The notes: generated by a model not told the origin, from the sequence alone. A stretch of 64,000 nt of DNA from JL08 sp963765555 (GCA_963765555.1 CAVXWX010000012.1:310001-374000), one strand, 5' to 3'. Positions 44,872-54,202 are shown, numbered from the stretch's first letter. Translations and numbers: made by a program.

Positions 44872-45764
44872 CAGATGTGATCCTTCTGGATGGCTCCATC
44901 GGGCAGGAACTGGTCAGGCGCAGCGCCGATCGGGCCACGCCGCTGTGGTCCACGCAGGTGATGCTGGACCATCCCGATATGGTTGGCGATGTGCACCGCG
45001 ATTATTTCAATGTCGGGGCCACGATAGCGACGGCCAACACCTATGCCGTTCATCGCTCGCGTCTGGTGCGGGTTGGGCTTGAGGATCAGATGCCGGTTTT
45101 GGTCCACACCGCACTGGATCAGGCCCGTACGGCACGCGATGCCCATGGCAGCGGGCGTGTCGCGGGTGCGCTTGGCCCGCTGCTGGCATCCTACCGCCCT
45201 GATCTGAAACCGGACATTGAGGATGCCGCCAAAAAATTCGCCGAACTGGTCGCTATCATGGACGACAAGGTTGACCTGTTCCTGATCGAAACCGTGTCGT
45301 CAGTGCAAGAGGCGCTTGGCGCATTGCGCGGCACGGCAGGCACGGCCAAACCGGTCTGGCTGGCGCTGAGCGTCGAGGATGATGACGGGACGCGCCTGCG
45401 ATCGGGTGAGCCGGTTGACGACATGCGTCAGGTCATTGACGCATACAAACCCGACGCTGTCCTGATCAATTGTACACGGCCCGAAGCGGTGGCCGCGGCG
45501 CTGGACATTATCAAAACCTTTGGCCTGCCGTTCGGCGCCTATGCCAACGGGTTCACCAAAATATCCGACGGGTTCAAGGCGGATGCCCCGACAGTGGATG
45601 CGCTGGAACAGCGCACCGATCTGGGGCCGGCGGCCTATTCCGGATTTGCCATGGGCTGGATCGCGCAAGGCGCCACCATTGTCGGCGGCTGTTGCGAGGT
45701 TGGCCCCGATCACATTGCACAACTGGCCCGCGATATCCGCGCGGCAGGTCATTCCATCGTATAG
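44868..45764 (+). CDS. Homocysteine S-methyltransferase family protein (betaine- or S-methylmethionine-type)
   Basis: A 298-residue pterin-independent methyltransferase, transferring a methyl group to homocysteine. The barrel begins VILLDGSIGQELVRR; the zinc Cys trio is Cys in VLINCTRPE (about 201) and GGCCEVGPDHI (about 274-275). Family members use glycine betaine or S-methylmethionine; in this operon, between two dimethylglycine-dehydrogenase-like genes, betaine is the attractive donor, since its product dimethylglycine would feed the neighbours. ATGA overlap with the LysE gene; ten bases to the next dehydrogenase. Confidence 0.9.
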   Translation: MTDVILLDGSIGQELVRRSADRATPLWSTQVMLDHPDMVGDVHRDYFNVGATIATANTYAVHRSRLVRVGLEDQMPVLVHTALDQARTARDAHGSGRVAGALGPLLASYRPDLKPDIEDAAKKFAELVAIMDDKVDLFLIETVSSVQEALGALRGTAGTAKPVWLALSVEDDDGTRLRSGEPVDDMRQVIDAYKPDAVLINCTRPEAVAAALDIIKTFGLPFGAYANGFTKISDGFKADAPTVDALEQRTDLGPAAYSGFAMGWIAQGATIVGGCCEVGPDHIAQLARDIRAAGHSIV

Positions 45765-45773
45765 GATTTCGAT

Positions 45774-48221
45774 ATGAATACTCTTCCCTCTTCGGCCCGC
45801 GTGGTCATCATCGGCGGTGGCGTGATCGGATGTTCCGTGGCCTACCATCTGACACAACTGGGCTGGCAGGATGTTGTCCTGCTGGAACGCAAGCAACTGA
45901 CATCTGGCACCACATGGCATGCCGCCGGTCTGATCGGCCAGTTGCGCGCGTCGTCCAACATGACAAAGCTGGCGAAATATTCCGCCGACCTTTATGCGCG
46001 GCTTGAGGCAGAAACCGGCGTTGCCACCGGCTTGCGGCAGGTCGGGTCCGTATCCGTCGCCCTCACGGATGCCCGCAAGGAAGAACTGTTCCGCAATGCC
46101 GCGATGGCCCGCGCCTTTGGCGTACCGGTCGAAGAAATCTCGCCCGCGGAAATCAAGGAACGCTACGAACATATCAATCTGGACGGGGTCAAGGCGGGCG
46201 TCTGGTTGCCCACCGACGGGCAGGGTGATCCGGCCAATATCGCGCTGGCGCTGGCCAAGGGCGCGCGCCAGCAGGGCGCGCTGATACAGGAACGCGTCAA
46301 GGTCACGGGCATTGCCCGCGATCATCGCAAGGTGACAGGCGTGGACTGGACCGATGAAGATGGCAACACCGGCCACATGACCTGCGATATGGTGGTCAAC
46401 TGTGCCGGAATGTGGGGCCATGATGTAGGCCGGATGCTGGGCATCAACGTACCGCTGCAAGCCTGTGAACACTTTTACATCGTGTCCGAACCGATCGAAG
46501 GCCTGACCCAGATGCCGGTGCTGCGGGTGCCGGACGAATGTGCCTATTACAAGGAAGACGCGGGCAAGATGATGCTGGGCGCGTTCGAACCGGTCAGCAA
46601 ACCATGGGGCATGGATGGCATCCCCGACAGTTTCGAATTCGATCAATTGCCCGAAGATTTCGACCATTTCGAACCGATTCTGGAACAGGCGGTCAACCGG
46701 TTGCCGATGCTGGGAACGGCCGGTATCCACACCTTCTTTAACGGACCGGAAAGCTTTACCCCCGATGACGCCTACCATCTGGGTCTTGCGCCAGAGATGG
46801 ACAATGTCTGGGTCGCGGCGGGGTTCAATTCGATTGGCATCCAGTCCGGTGGCGGCGCGGGTATGGCGCTGAGCCAGTGGATGCATACCGGCGAAAAGCC
46901 GTTTGATCTGGGTGATGTGAACATCGCGCGGATGCAGCCGTTTCAGGGCAACAAGAAATATCTGGTCGAACGTGCGACCGAAACGCTGGGTCTGCTCTAT
47001 GCCGATCACTATCCCTACCGGCAAAAGGCCACCGCGCGCGGCGTGCGCCGCACCCCGTTCCACCACCATTTGCTGGAACAGGGCGCTGTTATGGGTGAAA
47101 TCGCCGGATGGGAACGCGCCAACTGGTTCGCCAAGGCAGGCCAGACACCCGAATACGAATACAGCTGGAAACGGCAGAATTTCTTTGACAACGTCGCGGC
47201 CGAACACAAAGCGGTCCGCACCAATGTCGGTATGTACGACATGTCGTCTTTCGGCAAAATCCGTGTCGAAGGGCCGGATGCAACCGCGTTCCTGAACCAT
47301 GTGGGGGGCGGGCAATATGACGTGCCAGTGGGCAAGATCGTCTATACCCAGTTTCTGAACGTCACCGGCGGGATCGAAGCGGATGTGACCATCACACGCC
47401 TGTCGGAAACCGCCTATCTGGTTGTCACACCGGCGGCCACGCGGCTGGCAGATCAGACTTGGATGATGCGCCACAAGGGTGATCACAACGTCGTGCTGAC
47501 CGACGTGACCGCGGGAGAGGCGGTGCTGGCCGTGATGGGCCCCAATGCGCGCAAACTGATGCAAGCCGTTTCACCAAACGACTTTTCCAACGAAACTAAC
47601 CCGTTCGGCACCGCACAAGAGATCGAACTGGGCCTTGGCCTCGCCCGTGTTCATCGCGTGACCTATGTGGGCGAACTGGGTTGGGAGATTTATCTGTCGT
47701 CCGACATGGCGGGCCACGCGTTTGAAACGCTGCACGCCGCCGGTCAGGACATGGGGCTGACGTTGTGTGGTATGCACATGATGGATTGCGCGCGGATCGA
47801 AAAAGGCTTTCGCCACTTCGGGCATGACATCACCAGCGAAGACCACGTGCTTGAGGCCGGGCTGGGCTTTGCTGTCAAAACTGACAAGCCCGCGTTTATC
47901 GGGCGCGATGCTGTCCTGCGCAAGAAAGACGAAGGTCTGGCCAACCGCATGGTGCAATTCAAGCTGACCGATCCCGAACCGCTGCTTTATCACAACGAAC
48001 CCGTGATCCGCGACGGAGAGATCGTCAGCTACCTGTCGTCCGGTGCCTACGGCCACCATCTGGGCGCGGCCATCGGTATGGGTTATGTGCCCTGCAAAGG
48101 CGAAAGCGCGGCGGATGTTCTGGCCTCGACCTATGAAATCGATGTGGCCGGAACACGGGTCAAGGCCGAGGTGTCATTAAAGCCGATGTATGACCCGTCT
48201 GCCGAGCGCGCCAAGGCCTGA
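45774..48221 (+). CDS. Dimethylglycine/sarcosine dehydrogenase-like FAD-GcvT protein
   Basis: An intact 815-residue paralogue of the gene at 41797. FAD motif VVIIGGGVIGCSVAYHL (residues 10-26), the flavin-site STWHAAGLIGQLRASSNMTK-like TTWHAAGLIGQLRAS, then the bridging domain and the GcvT-type C-terminus (YVGELGWEIYLSSD, CARIEKGFRHFGHDIT) that binds tetrahydrofolate. It demethylates an N-methyl amine, such as dimethylglycine or sarcosine. It is the last gene of the one-carbon operon. Confidence 0.93.
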   Translation: MNTLPSSARVVIIGGGVIGCSVAYHLTQLGWQDVVLLERKQLTSGTTWHAAGLIGQLRASSNMTKLAKYSADLYARLEAETGVATGLRQVGSVSVALTDARKEELFRNAAMARAFGVPVEEISPAEIKERYEHINLDGVKAGVWLPTDGQGDPANIALALAKGARQQGALIQERVKVTGIARDHRKVTGVDWTDEDGNTGHMTCDMVVNCAGMWGHDVGRMLGINVPLQACEHFYIVSEPIEGLTQMPVLRVPDECAYYKEDAGKMMLGAFEPVSKPWGMDGIPDSFEFDQLPEDFDHFEPILEQAVNRLPMLGTAGIHTFFNGPESFTPDDAYHLGLAPEMDNVWVAAGFNSIGIQSGGGAGMALSQWMHTGEKPFDLGDVNIARMQPFQGNKKYLVERATETLGLLYADHYPYRQKATARGVRRTPFHHHLLEQGAVMGEIAGWERANWFAKAGQTPEYEYSWKRQNFFDNVAAEHKAVRTNVGMYDMSSFGKIRVEGPDATAFLNHVGGGQYDVPVGKIVYTQFLNVTGGIEADVTITRLSETAYLVVTPAATRLADQTWMMRHKGDHNVVLTDVTAGEAVLAVMGPNARKLMQAVSPNDFSNETNPFGTAQEIELGLGLARVHRVTYVGELGWEIYLSSDMAGHAFETLHAAGQDMGLTLCGMHMMDCARIEKGFRHFGHDITSEDHVLEAGLGFAVKTDKPAFIGRDAVLRKKDEGLANRMVQFKLTDPEPLLYHNEPVIRDGEIVSYLSSGAYGHHLGAAIGMGYVPCKGESAADVLASTYEIDVAGTRVKAEVSLKPMYDPSAERAKA

Positions 48222-48273
48222 TGCAATAACGCGGACGGTTGTGCGGGGGCGATAGCCGCGCTACTCACCCCCA

Positions 48274-48927
48274 ATGACCGTCCAGTCCGAATATACGCCG
48301 CCCGACAGCCCGCTGATGGTGCTGCACCGTGATCCGTCTTTTGTGATCGTCGATAAACCGGCGGGCCTTTTATCTGTTCCCGGGCGGGGGCCGCATCTGG
48401 CGGATTGCCTGATCGCGCGGGTGACAGAAGTGTTTCCCACAACCTTGCTGGTGCATCGTCTGGATCGTGACACATCCGGCATAATGGTCTTTGCCCTGAC
48501 GCGCGCCGCGCAAAAGGCATTGGGCCAACAGTTTGAACGCAAAAAGACCAGCAAAACCTATGTGGCCCGCGTGGCGGGGCAGGTGCAAGGCGATAGCGGG
48601 CAGGTTGATCTGCCGCTGATCGTCGACTGGCCCAACCGCCCGCGTCATATGGTGTGCCAGGACACCGGCAAACCGGCCCAGACCGACTGGCAGGTGATCG
48701 CGCGGGAAACGGGCGAAACCCGCATGCAACTGACGCCCAGAACCGGGCGCACGCATCAGTTGCGCCTGCATATGATGGCGCTGGGTCACCCCATTCTGGG
48801 TGATCCGTTCTATGCCACGGGTGCGGACGCAGATTACGACCGCATGATGCTGCATTCACAAACGCTCGGGTTTGATCATCCGGATACCGGCGAACCCGTT
48901 CTGTTCCAATCACCTGCGCCGTTCTAG
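48274..48927 (+). CDS. rluA: RluA family rRNA/tRNA pseudouridine synthase
   Basis: A 217-residue pseudouridine synthase with the catalytic Asp64 in LVHRLDRDTSGIMVFA. VIVDKPAGLLSVPGRG and the C-terminal RTGRTHQLRLHMMALGHPILGD are canonical. The compact form without an S4 domain matches E. coli RluA, which modifies 23S rRNA U746 and tRNA U32. It lies 52 bases after the dehydrogenase gene and is convergent with the fucosyltransferase gene. Confidence 0.92.
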   Translation: MTVQSEYTPPDSPLMVLHRDPSFVIVDKPAGLLSVPGRGPHLADCLIARVTEVFPTTLLVHRLDRDTSGIMVFALTRAAQKALGQQFERKKTSKTYVARVAGQVQGDSGQVDLPLIVDWPNRPRHMVCQDTGKPAQTDWQVIARETGETRMQLTPRTGRTHQLRLHMMALGHPILGDPFYATGADADYDRMMLHSQTLGFDHPDTGEPVLFQSPAPF

Positions 48928-48930
48928 GGT

Positions 48931-49770
48931 TCAGATGCGAAACCAGCGGTCTGGCAGAATATCGGGGTTTTGCAGCTTCGGGTCGCCAAACCAGTTCGAC
49001 GGCCCCGCCACCCGTTTGTCAGGGTTTGCGTTCAGCCAAGCGGCCCACCAAGAAAACGAAGAATTGGCGATAATGTTGTGCTGGCACAGGCTCATCAATC
49101 GCATGTCTTCGTAATCGGCATCCGGCCCGTTGAAATCAATCACGACCTTTTCATAGGGCAGGGGCAGGTTGTCACGCGCCCAATCGGGATCATCCGAAAA
49201 CACAAACACGGTCGGCGCACTATCCAATGGCGCGGCGACCTGTTGCAACGCGGCATCGTAATAGGCCTGATCACAGATCGTGTGGGCATCAAAGGTCAGG
49301 TAATCTCCACGCCGCACATGCAGCGAAATCGACAGGGTGTCGGTAATCTGCGCTGCCATCTGTTCATTCGCGCGCGACGGCGGCACACGGAACACAAACT
49401 GCCTGCGCATGTCATCGGCGATATGGGCGAAATAGCGTTCCGACTGCCAGTAGCCGTGCAAATAGACATCATCGGGCCATGTTTCGATTGTGGTATTATA
49501 CTCCAATCCGCGTTCCCGTTTGAACGCAGGCGCGGCCCCGGTTGCACGCCATATACCATAGCGCACCGGTGCATTATGTCGGGCCGGGGGCAGGGCCTTG
49601 GGGTCTGCAACATCCAGATCAAACACCCGCGTCAGCACACCTTCGCCGCGATGCAGGGCGATACGGGTATCCAGCGCGACCTGCGTTTTGTGACGTGCCG
49701 CCAGACCACGGGCGGCGGCGTATTGAAACATCTGGTTGCCCAAGCGGCCATGCAGACGGGAATAGATCAT
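48931..49770 (-). CDS. Alpha-1,2-fucosyltransferase family (GT11)
   Basis: A 279-residue glycosyltransferase. It begins SRLHGRLGNQMFQYAAARGL, the conserved GT11 N-terminal motif, and contains HVRRGDY, the GDP-fucose-binding HxRRxD motif, followed by CQHNIIANSSFSWWAAWLN near the C-terminus. It would add fucose or a similar deoxyhexose to an exopolysaccharide or O-antigen. No GDP-fucose synthesis genes lie in the window. Convergent with rluA; its 5' side faces the aldehyde dehydrogenase terminator. Confidence 0.9.
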   Translation of the reverse strand: MIYSRLHGRLGNQMFQYAAARGLAARHKTQVALDTRIALHRGEGVLTRVFDLDVADPKALPPARHNAPVRYGIWRATGAAPAFKRERGLEYNTTIETWPDDVYLHGYWQSERYFAHIADDMRRQFVFRVPPSRANEQMAAQITDTLSISLHVRRGDYLTFDAHTICDQAYYDAALQQVAAPLDSAPTVFVFSDDPDWARDNLPLPYEKVVIDFNGPDADYEDMRLMSLCQHNIIANSSFSWWAAWLNANPDKRVAGPSNWFGDPKLQNPDILPDRWFRI

Positions 49771-49838
49771 GGAATGGGCGAACCTTTTGCCAGTGTCCCG
49801 TGTGTGTTTAGGCCGATTAAAGGCGCGCGGCCAGACGC

Positions 49839-49863
49839 AAAAGGCCGCCCCGACAGGGCGGCC
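49839..49863 (-). terminator. Rho-independent terminator after aldehyde dehydrogenase
   Basis: AAGGCCGCCC, CGACA, GGGCGGCCTT: a 10-bp perfect stem with TTTT on the minus strand. Confidence 0.88.
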
Positions 49864-49896
49864 TTGCACTTGTCTTATGGCAGGGGTCAGGCGCGC

Positions 49897-51324
49897 TTAC
49901 GCGTCAGACCATCCCGAAACGGCCTTGATCTCAAGGAACTCTTCCATTCCGAACACACCGCCTTCGCGGCCGTTGCCCGATTGCTTGTAGCCGCCAAATG
50001 GCGATCCTTGGGCAAAGCCCTGACCGTTGGTTTCCACCATCCCCGAGCGGACACGCCGCGCCACGCGGCGGCGTTTTTCAACATCCTGCGTCTGGATGTA
50101 ATTGGTCAGACCGTAAGGCGTGTCATTGGCAATCGCGATGGCTTCTTCTTCGGTGTCGAACGGAATGATCGACAACACAGGGCCAAACACTTCTTCCTGT
50201 GCGATGGTCATGTCGTTTGTCACATCCGCAAACACGGTGGGTTTCACGTAATACCCGCGGTTCAATCCGTCAGGGCGGCCCAGGCCACCGGCGACCAGAC
50301 GGGCCTCGGATATGCCGACCTCGATCAAGCCCTGGATCTTGTTGAACTGCGCTTCGGACACGACGGGGCCGATATGTTTGCCCTCTTCCGATGCCGGGCC
50401 AACGCGCGTGTTGTTGGCAACGTCTGCCGCCATTTCCACCGCTTCGTCATAGCGCGACCGTTCAACCAGCATGCGTGTCGGTGCGTTGCACGACTGGCCC
50501 GAATTGCGGAAACAGCGGATGGCACCTGCTTTGGCGGCGTTGGGTTCGGCATCGGCGAAGATGATGTTGGCCCCTTTGCCGCCCAGTTCCAGACTGACGC
50601 GTTTCAATGAATCCGCAGCTGCTTTGGAAATCGCGATCCCCGCGCGGGTTGATCCCGTAAAGCTGACCATATCCACATCGGGATGCGAAGAAAGCTGGCT
50701 GCCCACGCCCACGCCGTCGCCGTTGACAAGGTTGAACACGCCTTTGGGAAATCCGGCCTGATCGACGAATTCGGCAAACAGCAAACCCGACAAAGGCGCA
50801 ATTTCCGACGGTTTCAGGATCATCGTGCAGCCTGTCGCCATCGCAGGAATGGCCTTCAGAACAATCTGGTTCATCGGCCAGTTCCACGGCGTGATCAGCG
50901 CACAAACACCGATCGGTTCGCGCAGGGTTTTTTCGGTCGCGGTGAAATCTGTTTCAAAGCTGAAGTTTTCGAACGCTTTCAGGAATCCGCCCAAGTGCCA
51001 TGTGCCGGACCCGACCTGTTGCACACGGGCCAGATCAATCGGGGCACCCATTTCAAGGCTGATCGCATCGGCCATTTCAGACTGGCGATCTTCATAGACT
51101 TCGCCAAGACGACGCAACAGCGCCATCCGTTCGTCCTTGGTGGTCTGCGACCAGCTGTCAAATGCCGCCCGCGCGGCCGCCACGGCAGCATCCGTATCCG
51201 CCTGATCACCCAGAGAAATGACAGCGCATTTTTCTTCTGTCGACGGGTCAACCACATAAAAGTCGTTGGCCTTGGCGGGGGCAACCCACGCGCCATTGAT
51301 ATAAAAATCTCGTTTCTCGATCAT
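49897..51324 (-). CDS. Aldehyde dehydrogenase family protein
   Basis: A 475-residue NAD(P)-dependent aldehyde dehydrogenase. The nucleophile Cys lies in NSGQSCNAPTRM, the general base Glu in SLELGGKGANII, and NAD-site segments TPWNWPMNQIVLK and TGSTRAGIAI are present. GGAGAACC precedes the ATG at 51324. It is monocistronic with a terminator. Substrate not inferable; it may oxidise aldehydes from amine or alcohol breakdown. Divergent from the peroxiredoxin gene. Confidence 0.92.
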   Translation of the reverse strand: MIEKRDFYINGAWVAPAKANDFYVVDPSTEEKCAVISLGDQADTDAAVAAARAAFDSWSQTTKDERMALLRRLGEVYEDRQSEMADAISLEMGAPIDLARVQQVGSGTWHLGGFLKAFENFSFETDFTATEKTLREPIGVCALITPWNWPMNQIVLKAIPAMATGCTMILKPSEIAPLSGLLFAEFVDQAGFPKGVFNLVNGDGVGVGSQLSSHPDVDMVSFTGSTRAGIAISKAAADSLKRVSLELGGKGANIIFADAEPNAAKAGAIRCFRNSGQSCNAPTRMLVERSRYDEAVEMAADVANNTRVGPASEEGKHIGPVVSEAQFNKIQGLIEVGISEARLVAGGLGRPDGLNRGYYVKPTVFADVTNDMTIAQEEVFGPVLSIIPFDTEEEAIAIANDTPYGLTNYIQTQDVEKRRRVARRVRSGMVETNGQGFAQGSPFGGYKQSGNGREGGVFGMEEFLEIKAVSGWSDA

Positions 51325-51490
51325 CTCGGTTCTCCGCTTGCAGAAATCTTGATCCGGCCTGCATGGCCCGGAATTCCGGCGCACTCTGTCATTGCAGACA
51401 GAAAGGGGCAAGAGAGGGGATGTAACCGGCACCTGAAAGGTTTAGATTACGACTCGGAATGGTTCAAAACCGAACATGAAGGAGAAGATC

Positions 51491-52141
51491 ATGGGTTTGC
51501 GCATCAACGACACGGTCCCGAATTTCACCGCAGAAACGGATCAGGGCACAATTCAGTTTCATGACTGGATCGGCGACAGCTGGGCGATTCTGTTTTCGCA
51601 TCCCAAAGACTTTACGCCGGTCTGCACAACGGAATTCGGCGCAGTGGCGCAACTGGCCGATGAATGGGCCAAACGCGGCACCAAGGTGATCGGTGTGTCC
51701 GTGGACGGTGTTGAAGACCACAAGAAATGGAAATCCGATATTGAAATGGTTGGCGGGGCCAAAGCCGGCTTTCCGATCATCGCGGATGAAGGTCTGGCCG
51801 TGTCCAAAGCGTTTGATATGCTGCCTGCCGAGGCGTACCTGCCCGATGGCCGTACCCCCGCCGACAGCGCGACGGTGCGCTCTGTGTTCATCATCGGGCC
51901 GGACAAACAGTTGAAACTCAGCATGACGTACCCGATGACCGTTGGCCGTAACTTTGCCGAAGTTGTGCGCGCGCTGGATGGTTTGCAGATGTCGGCCAAA
52001 GGTGTTGCCACACCGGCCAACTGGGTCCCGGGCGAGGATGTGATCATTCCGCCATCGGTCAGCAACGAAGATGCAAAAGCCAAGTTTGGCGAATTTGAAA
52101 CCGTGCTGCCTTACCTGCGCAAGACCAAAGCGCCGACCTAA
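51491..52141 (+). CDS. 1-Cys peroxiredoxin (Prx6 type)
   Basis: A 216-residue peroxidase that reduces hydrogen and organic peroxides. The peroxidatic Cys45 is in HPKDFTPVCTTE; the C-terminal extension with PANWVPGEDVIIPPSVSNED is typical of the AhpC-Prx6 group. There is no second resolving Cys in the usual place, so reduction by glutathione or another thiol is expected. I chose the ATG at 51491 because AAGGAGAAG lies just before it; the in-frame ATG at 51476 would hide that site. Confidence 0.94.
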   Translation: MGLRINDTVPNFTAETDQGTIQFHDWIGDSWAILFSHPKDFTPVCTTEFGAVAQLADEWAKRGTKVIGVSVDGVEDHKKWKSDIEMVGGAKAGFPIIADEGLAVSKAFDMLPAEAYLPDGRTPADSATVRSVFIIGPDKQLKLSMTYPMTVGRNFAEVVRALDGLQMSAKGVATPANWVPGEDVIIPPSVSNEDAKAKFGEFETVLPYLRKTKAPT

Positions 52142-52854
52142 GGCTTTTGCGGGCGCAGGGCGACCTGCGCGCGATACCATGCCCGTTTGAATTCCCGCGC
52201 CAGTTTCCCGCTGGCGCGGGTTTTCGTTTGGATGGTGGACCCACCGATTTGCGCGGCCACCTCCTTGTTGCCGTTGGGCAGGATGGCATGCACCGGCTGG
52301 CCCGTTGCCCAGTGCATTTGCAACAACGTATCCACCGGCCGGTCAATGTCGCTTGTGCATTCCAACAGTCTTTGCGCGGCATCGCGCCCGACGATCTGGC
52401 AGATACATTGCAACCCGATCACCCGCGGCAGGATAAACGCCATGTCCCCGTTTTGCGCCAGCGTGGCCTGCGCCGTTTCGCGCGCCTTGACAGGCAGGCG
52501 GACATACATATCGGGGGTGGCATGTTCGGCAACCAGTTCAAGGGCGATGGCCAGACGGTCCGGATCAACCTGTAAATCATCTTCGGCGATCAGGGCATAG
52601 TCCGCGCCGCTGTCGACCAGCCTTTGCCAGCAGGCGCGGTGGCTGGCAAACACCCCGATTTCCGCAGGGCGCAGGGCAAACGGATAATGCGGGGAAAACA
52701 GGGCTCCGGCGTGGGTCCGGATATGGGCAATCTGCGCAGGATCGCGCCCGTTCACAGCTTCGATCAACTGCGCATCCGGCAATGTCTCCAGCAAACGCTC
52801 TGCATTCGCGCGCCGTGCGGTGCTGGATGACATATGGATGATGTAAGACTGCAT
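52138..52854 (-). CDS. Glycosyltransferase family 25 (LPS biosynthesis type)
   Basis: A 238-residue GT25 family protein starting MQSYIIHMSSSTARRANAE, with the family motif EIGVFASHRACWQRLVDSG and the acidic metal-site AEDDLQVDP. Family members such as LpsA/LgtB add galactose or glucose to lipooligosaccharide. It is convergent with and overlaps the end of the peroxiredoxin gene by four bases. With the GT11 gene it makes a small, separated surface-glycan set. Confidence 0.86.
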   Translation of the reverse strand: MQSYIIHMSSSTARRANAERLLETLPDAQLIEAVNGRDPAQIAHIRTHAGALFSPHYPFALRPAEIGVFASHRACWQRLVDSGADYALIAEDDLQVDPDRLAIALELVAEHATPDMYVRLPVKARETAQATLAQNGDMAFILPRVIGLQCICQIVGRDAAQRLLECTSDIDRPVDTLLQMHWATGQPVHAILPNGNKEVAAQIGGSTIQTKTRASGKLAREFKRAWYRAQVALRPQKP

Positions 52855-52908
52855 AGTTTGTGTGTGTAGCGCGCATTTGCAACCGGTGAAAGCGGTGCTG
52901 CAACGCAA

Positions 52909-52934
52909 AAGCCCCGGCACACTGTCCGGGGCTT
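52909..52934 (-). terminator. Rho-independent terminator after GDSL gene
   Basis: AAGCCCCGG, eight-base loop, CCGGGGCTT, with TTTT after the stem on the minus strand. Confidence 0.88.
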
Positions 52935-52957
52935 GATCGGGGGATTGTGCGGTTGGA

Positions 52958-54007
52958 TCAGGCGGCTTTGGCCCGTCGGCGCGCGGCAAACCCCGCCACC
53001 GCGACAACCGACAACAACATCGGAAGACTTGCCGGCAGCGGCACAGGCGTCAGATTGGCCGCAATCGCGCTTGCTGCACGCTCGGCAGCGACAGAATGGG
53101 CAACACCGTTGGGATGCACGCCATCGACAAACAGCAACAGGTTCGGGTCTATCCCAAGCTCGACGCAATTGGGCGACGGGTTGCTAAAATCCGGATCAAG
53201 CGGAGCGCCGATGCTGACCGTACACGGGGTAGACGTGTCTGCGATGCCAAAGGAAAACGGATTGGCGATGATGTCCGACACCAACTGATTTGCATCCCAT
53301 TCGATAATGTTCAAACCCTCGTTTTTCAGATCAAGGATGTTTTCACCCAAGCGGCTGTTGAAGGCGACGGTGGCTGCCGTCGCGGCGTTGGACGCTGCGG
53401 TGACGTCATCCGCTGATCCGCCCTGCGCCGCGATCAGAAGATTATAGGCCGGTGTCGCGCCCAGATCAGGCAGGTTCACGACCAGAAAATCATCGAACGT
53501 ATGGCTGGAAATCGCGGCGATCGACCGAATACCGTTTGCCACGGCATCTGCGGCGGCTTCGATATCATCGGGCACGAAACTGGCGAACAGGTCATTCGCC
53601 CCGAACCAGACTGACACCAGCGGGTTGTCGCCGGGGTTTGGGCCGCTTGTGTTGGGTGCAATCGGAAGGCCAAACTGCAACGACCCTGCGAAGGCGGCGA
53701 TCTGCCCGCCAAATGTCGAAAGTGGCGTCGCCGGTGTGTCCTGGTCCCCCGCCGTGGCCCCGCCAATGGCAAGGTTCGCGGTGTCGCGCCCAGCGGCGAT
53801 GAACTGATCCTCGATCCGTTCGGCCCAGACCAGATCATTGCTGAACCTGCCGCCAAGGCTCGGTGCATCAAGGGCTATAAACTTGCCATCATCACTCAGG
53901 CTGTCGCCGAATGTGTAAAAGCTTGTGTACGTGTCGGTGATCGGACTTGCCAAAACGGCCGACGGTAAAGAGAGCGCCAAAACGGCGGCGATTGATTTAA
54001 TATACAT
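52958..54007 (-). CDS. Secreted SGNH/GDSL hydrolase with VPLPA-type C-terminal sorting signal
   Basis: A 349-residue exported lipase/esterase-like protein. The signal MYIKSIAAVLALSLPSAVLA is followed by the GDSL Ser block YTFGDSLSDDGKF, block II Gly in NLAIGGATAGDQ, block III VWFGANDLF and block V DGVHPNG (Asp-His). The C-terminus VPLPASLPMLLSVVAVAGF, then ARRRAKAA, is a PEP-CTERM-like tripartite sorting signal: short motif, membrane helix, basic end. Such tails are processed by exosortase-type enzymes; none is in this window. A terminator follows. Confidence 0.9.
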   Translation of the reverse strand: MYIKSIAAVLALSLPSAVLASPITDTYTSFYTFGDSLSDDGKFIALDAPSLGGRFSNDLVWAERIEDQFIAAGRDTANLAIGGATAGDQDTPATPLSTFGGQIAAFAGSLQFGLPIAPNTSGPNPGDNPLVSVWFGANDLFASFVPDDIEAAADAVANGIRSIAAISSHTFDDFLVVNLPDLGATPAYNLLIAAQGGSADDVTAASNAATAATVAFNSRLGENILDLKNEGLNIIEWDANQLVSDIIANPFSFGIADTSTPCTVSIGAPLDPDFSNPSPNCVELGIDPNLLLFVDGVHPNGVAHSVAAERAASAIAANLTPVPLPASLPMLLSVVAVAGFAARRRAKAA

Positions 54008-54159
54008 GAAACCTCCCAGTTGTCCGCGGACGGTAATGCAGAGCGCGTCACAAACAACCGGTTCGGCCATATAACCTTGGGTCACTTTTCGGGAAATGCC
54101 GTTTTTACGCGGTTAATCGGCTGCAACACAGGCGCGATATAGCCGGATGCGCCGAAAAA

Positions 54160-54183
54160 GCGCCCGACGGTTGCGTCGGGCGC
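54160..54183 (-). terminator. Rho-independent terminator after aqpZ
   Basis: GCGCCCGACG, GTTG, CGTCGGGCGC, with TTTTT on the minus strand: a strong terminator. Confidence 0.88.
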
Positions 54184-54202
54184 TCCAGTGCTGTGTCAGG
54201 CT

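Noticed and set aside
45300..47564. A 754-codon open frame on the minus strand opposite the second DMGDH-like gene
   Set aside because: It lies wholly antisense to intact, well-conserved genes, and its translation has no family features; long antisense frames arise from GC-rich codon use.
54000..54100. GTCCGCGGAC palindrome before the GDSL gene
   Set aside because: A 10-base GC palindrome is expected by chance in this composition.
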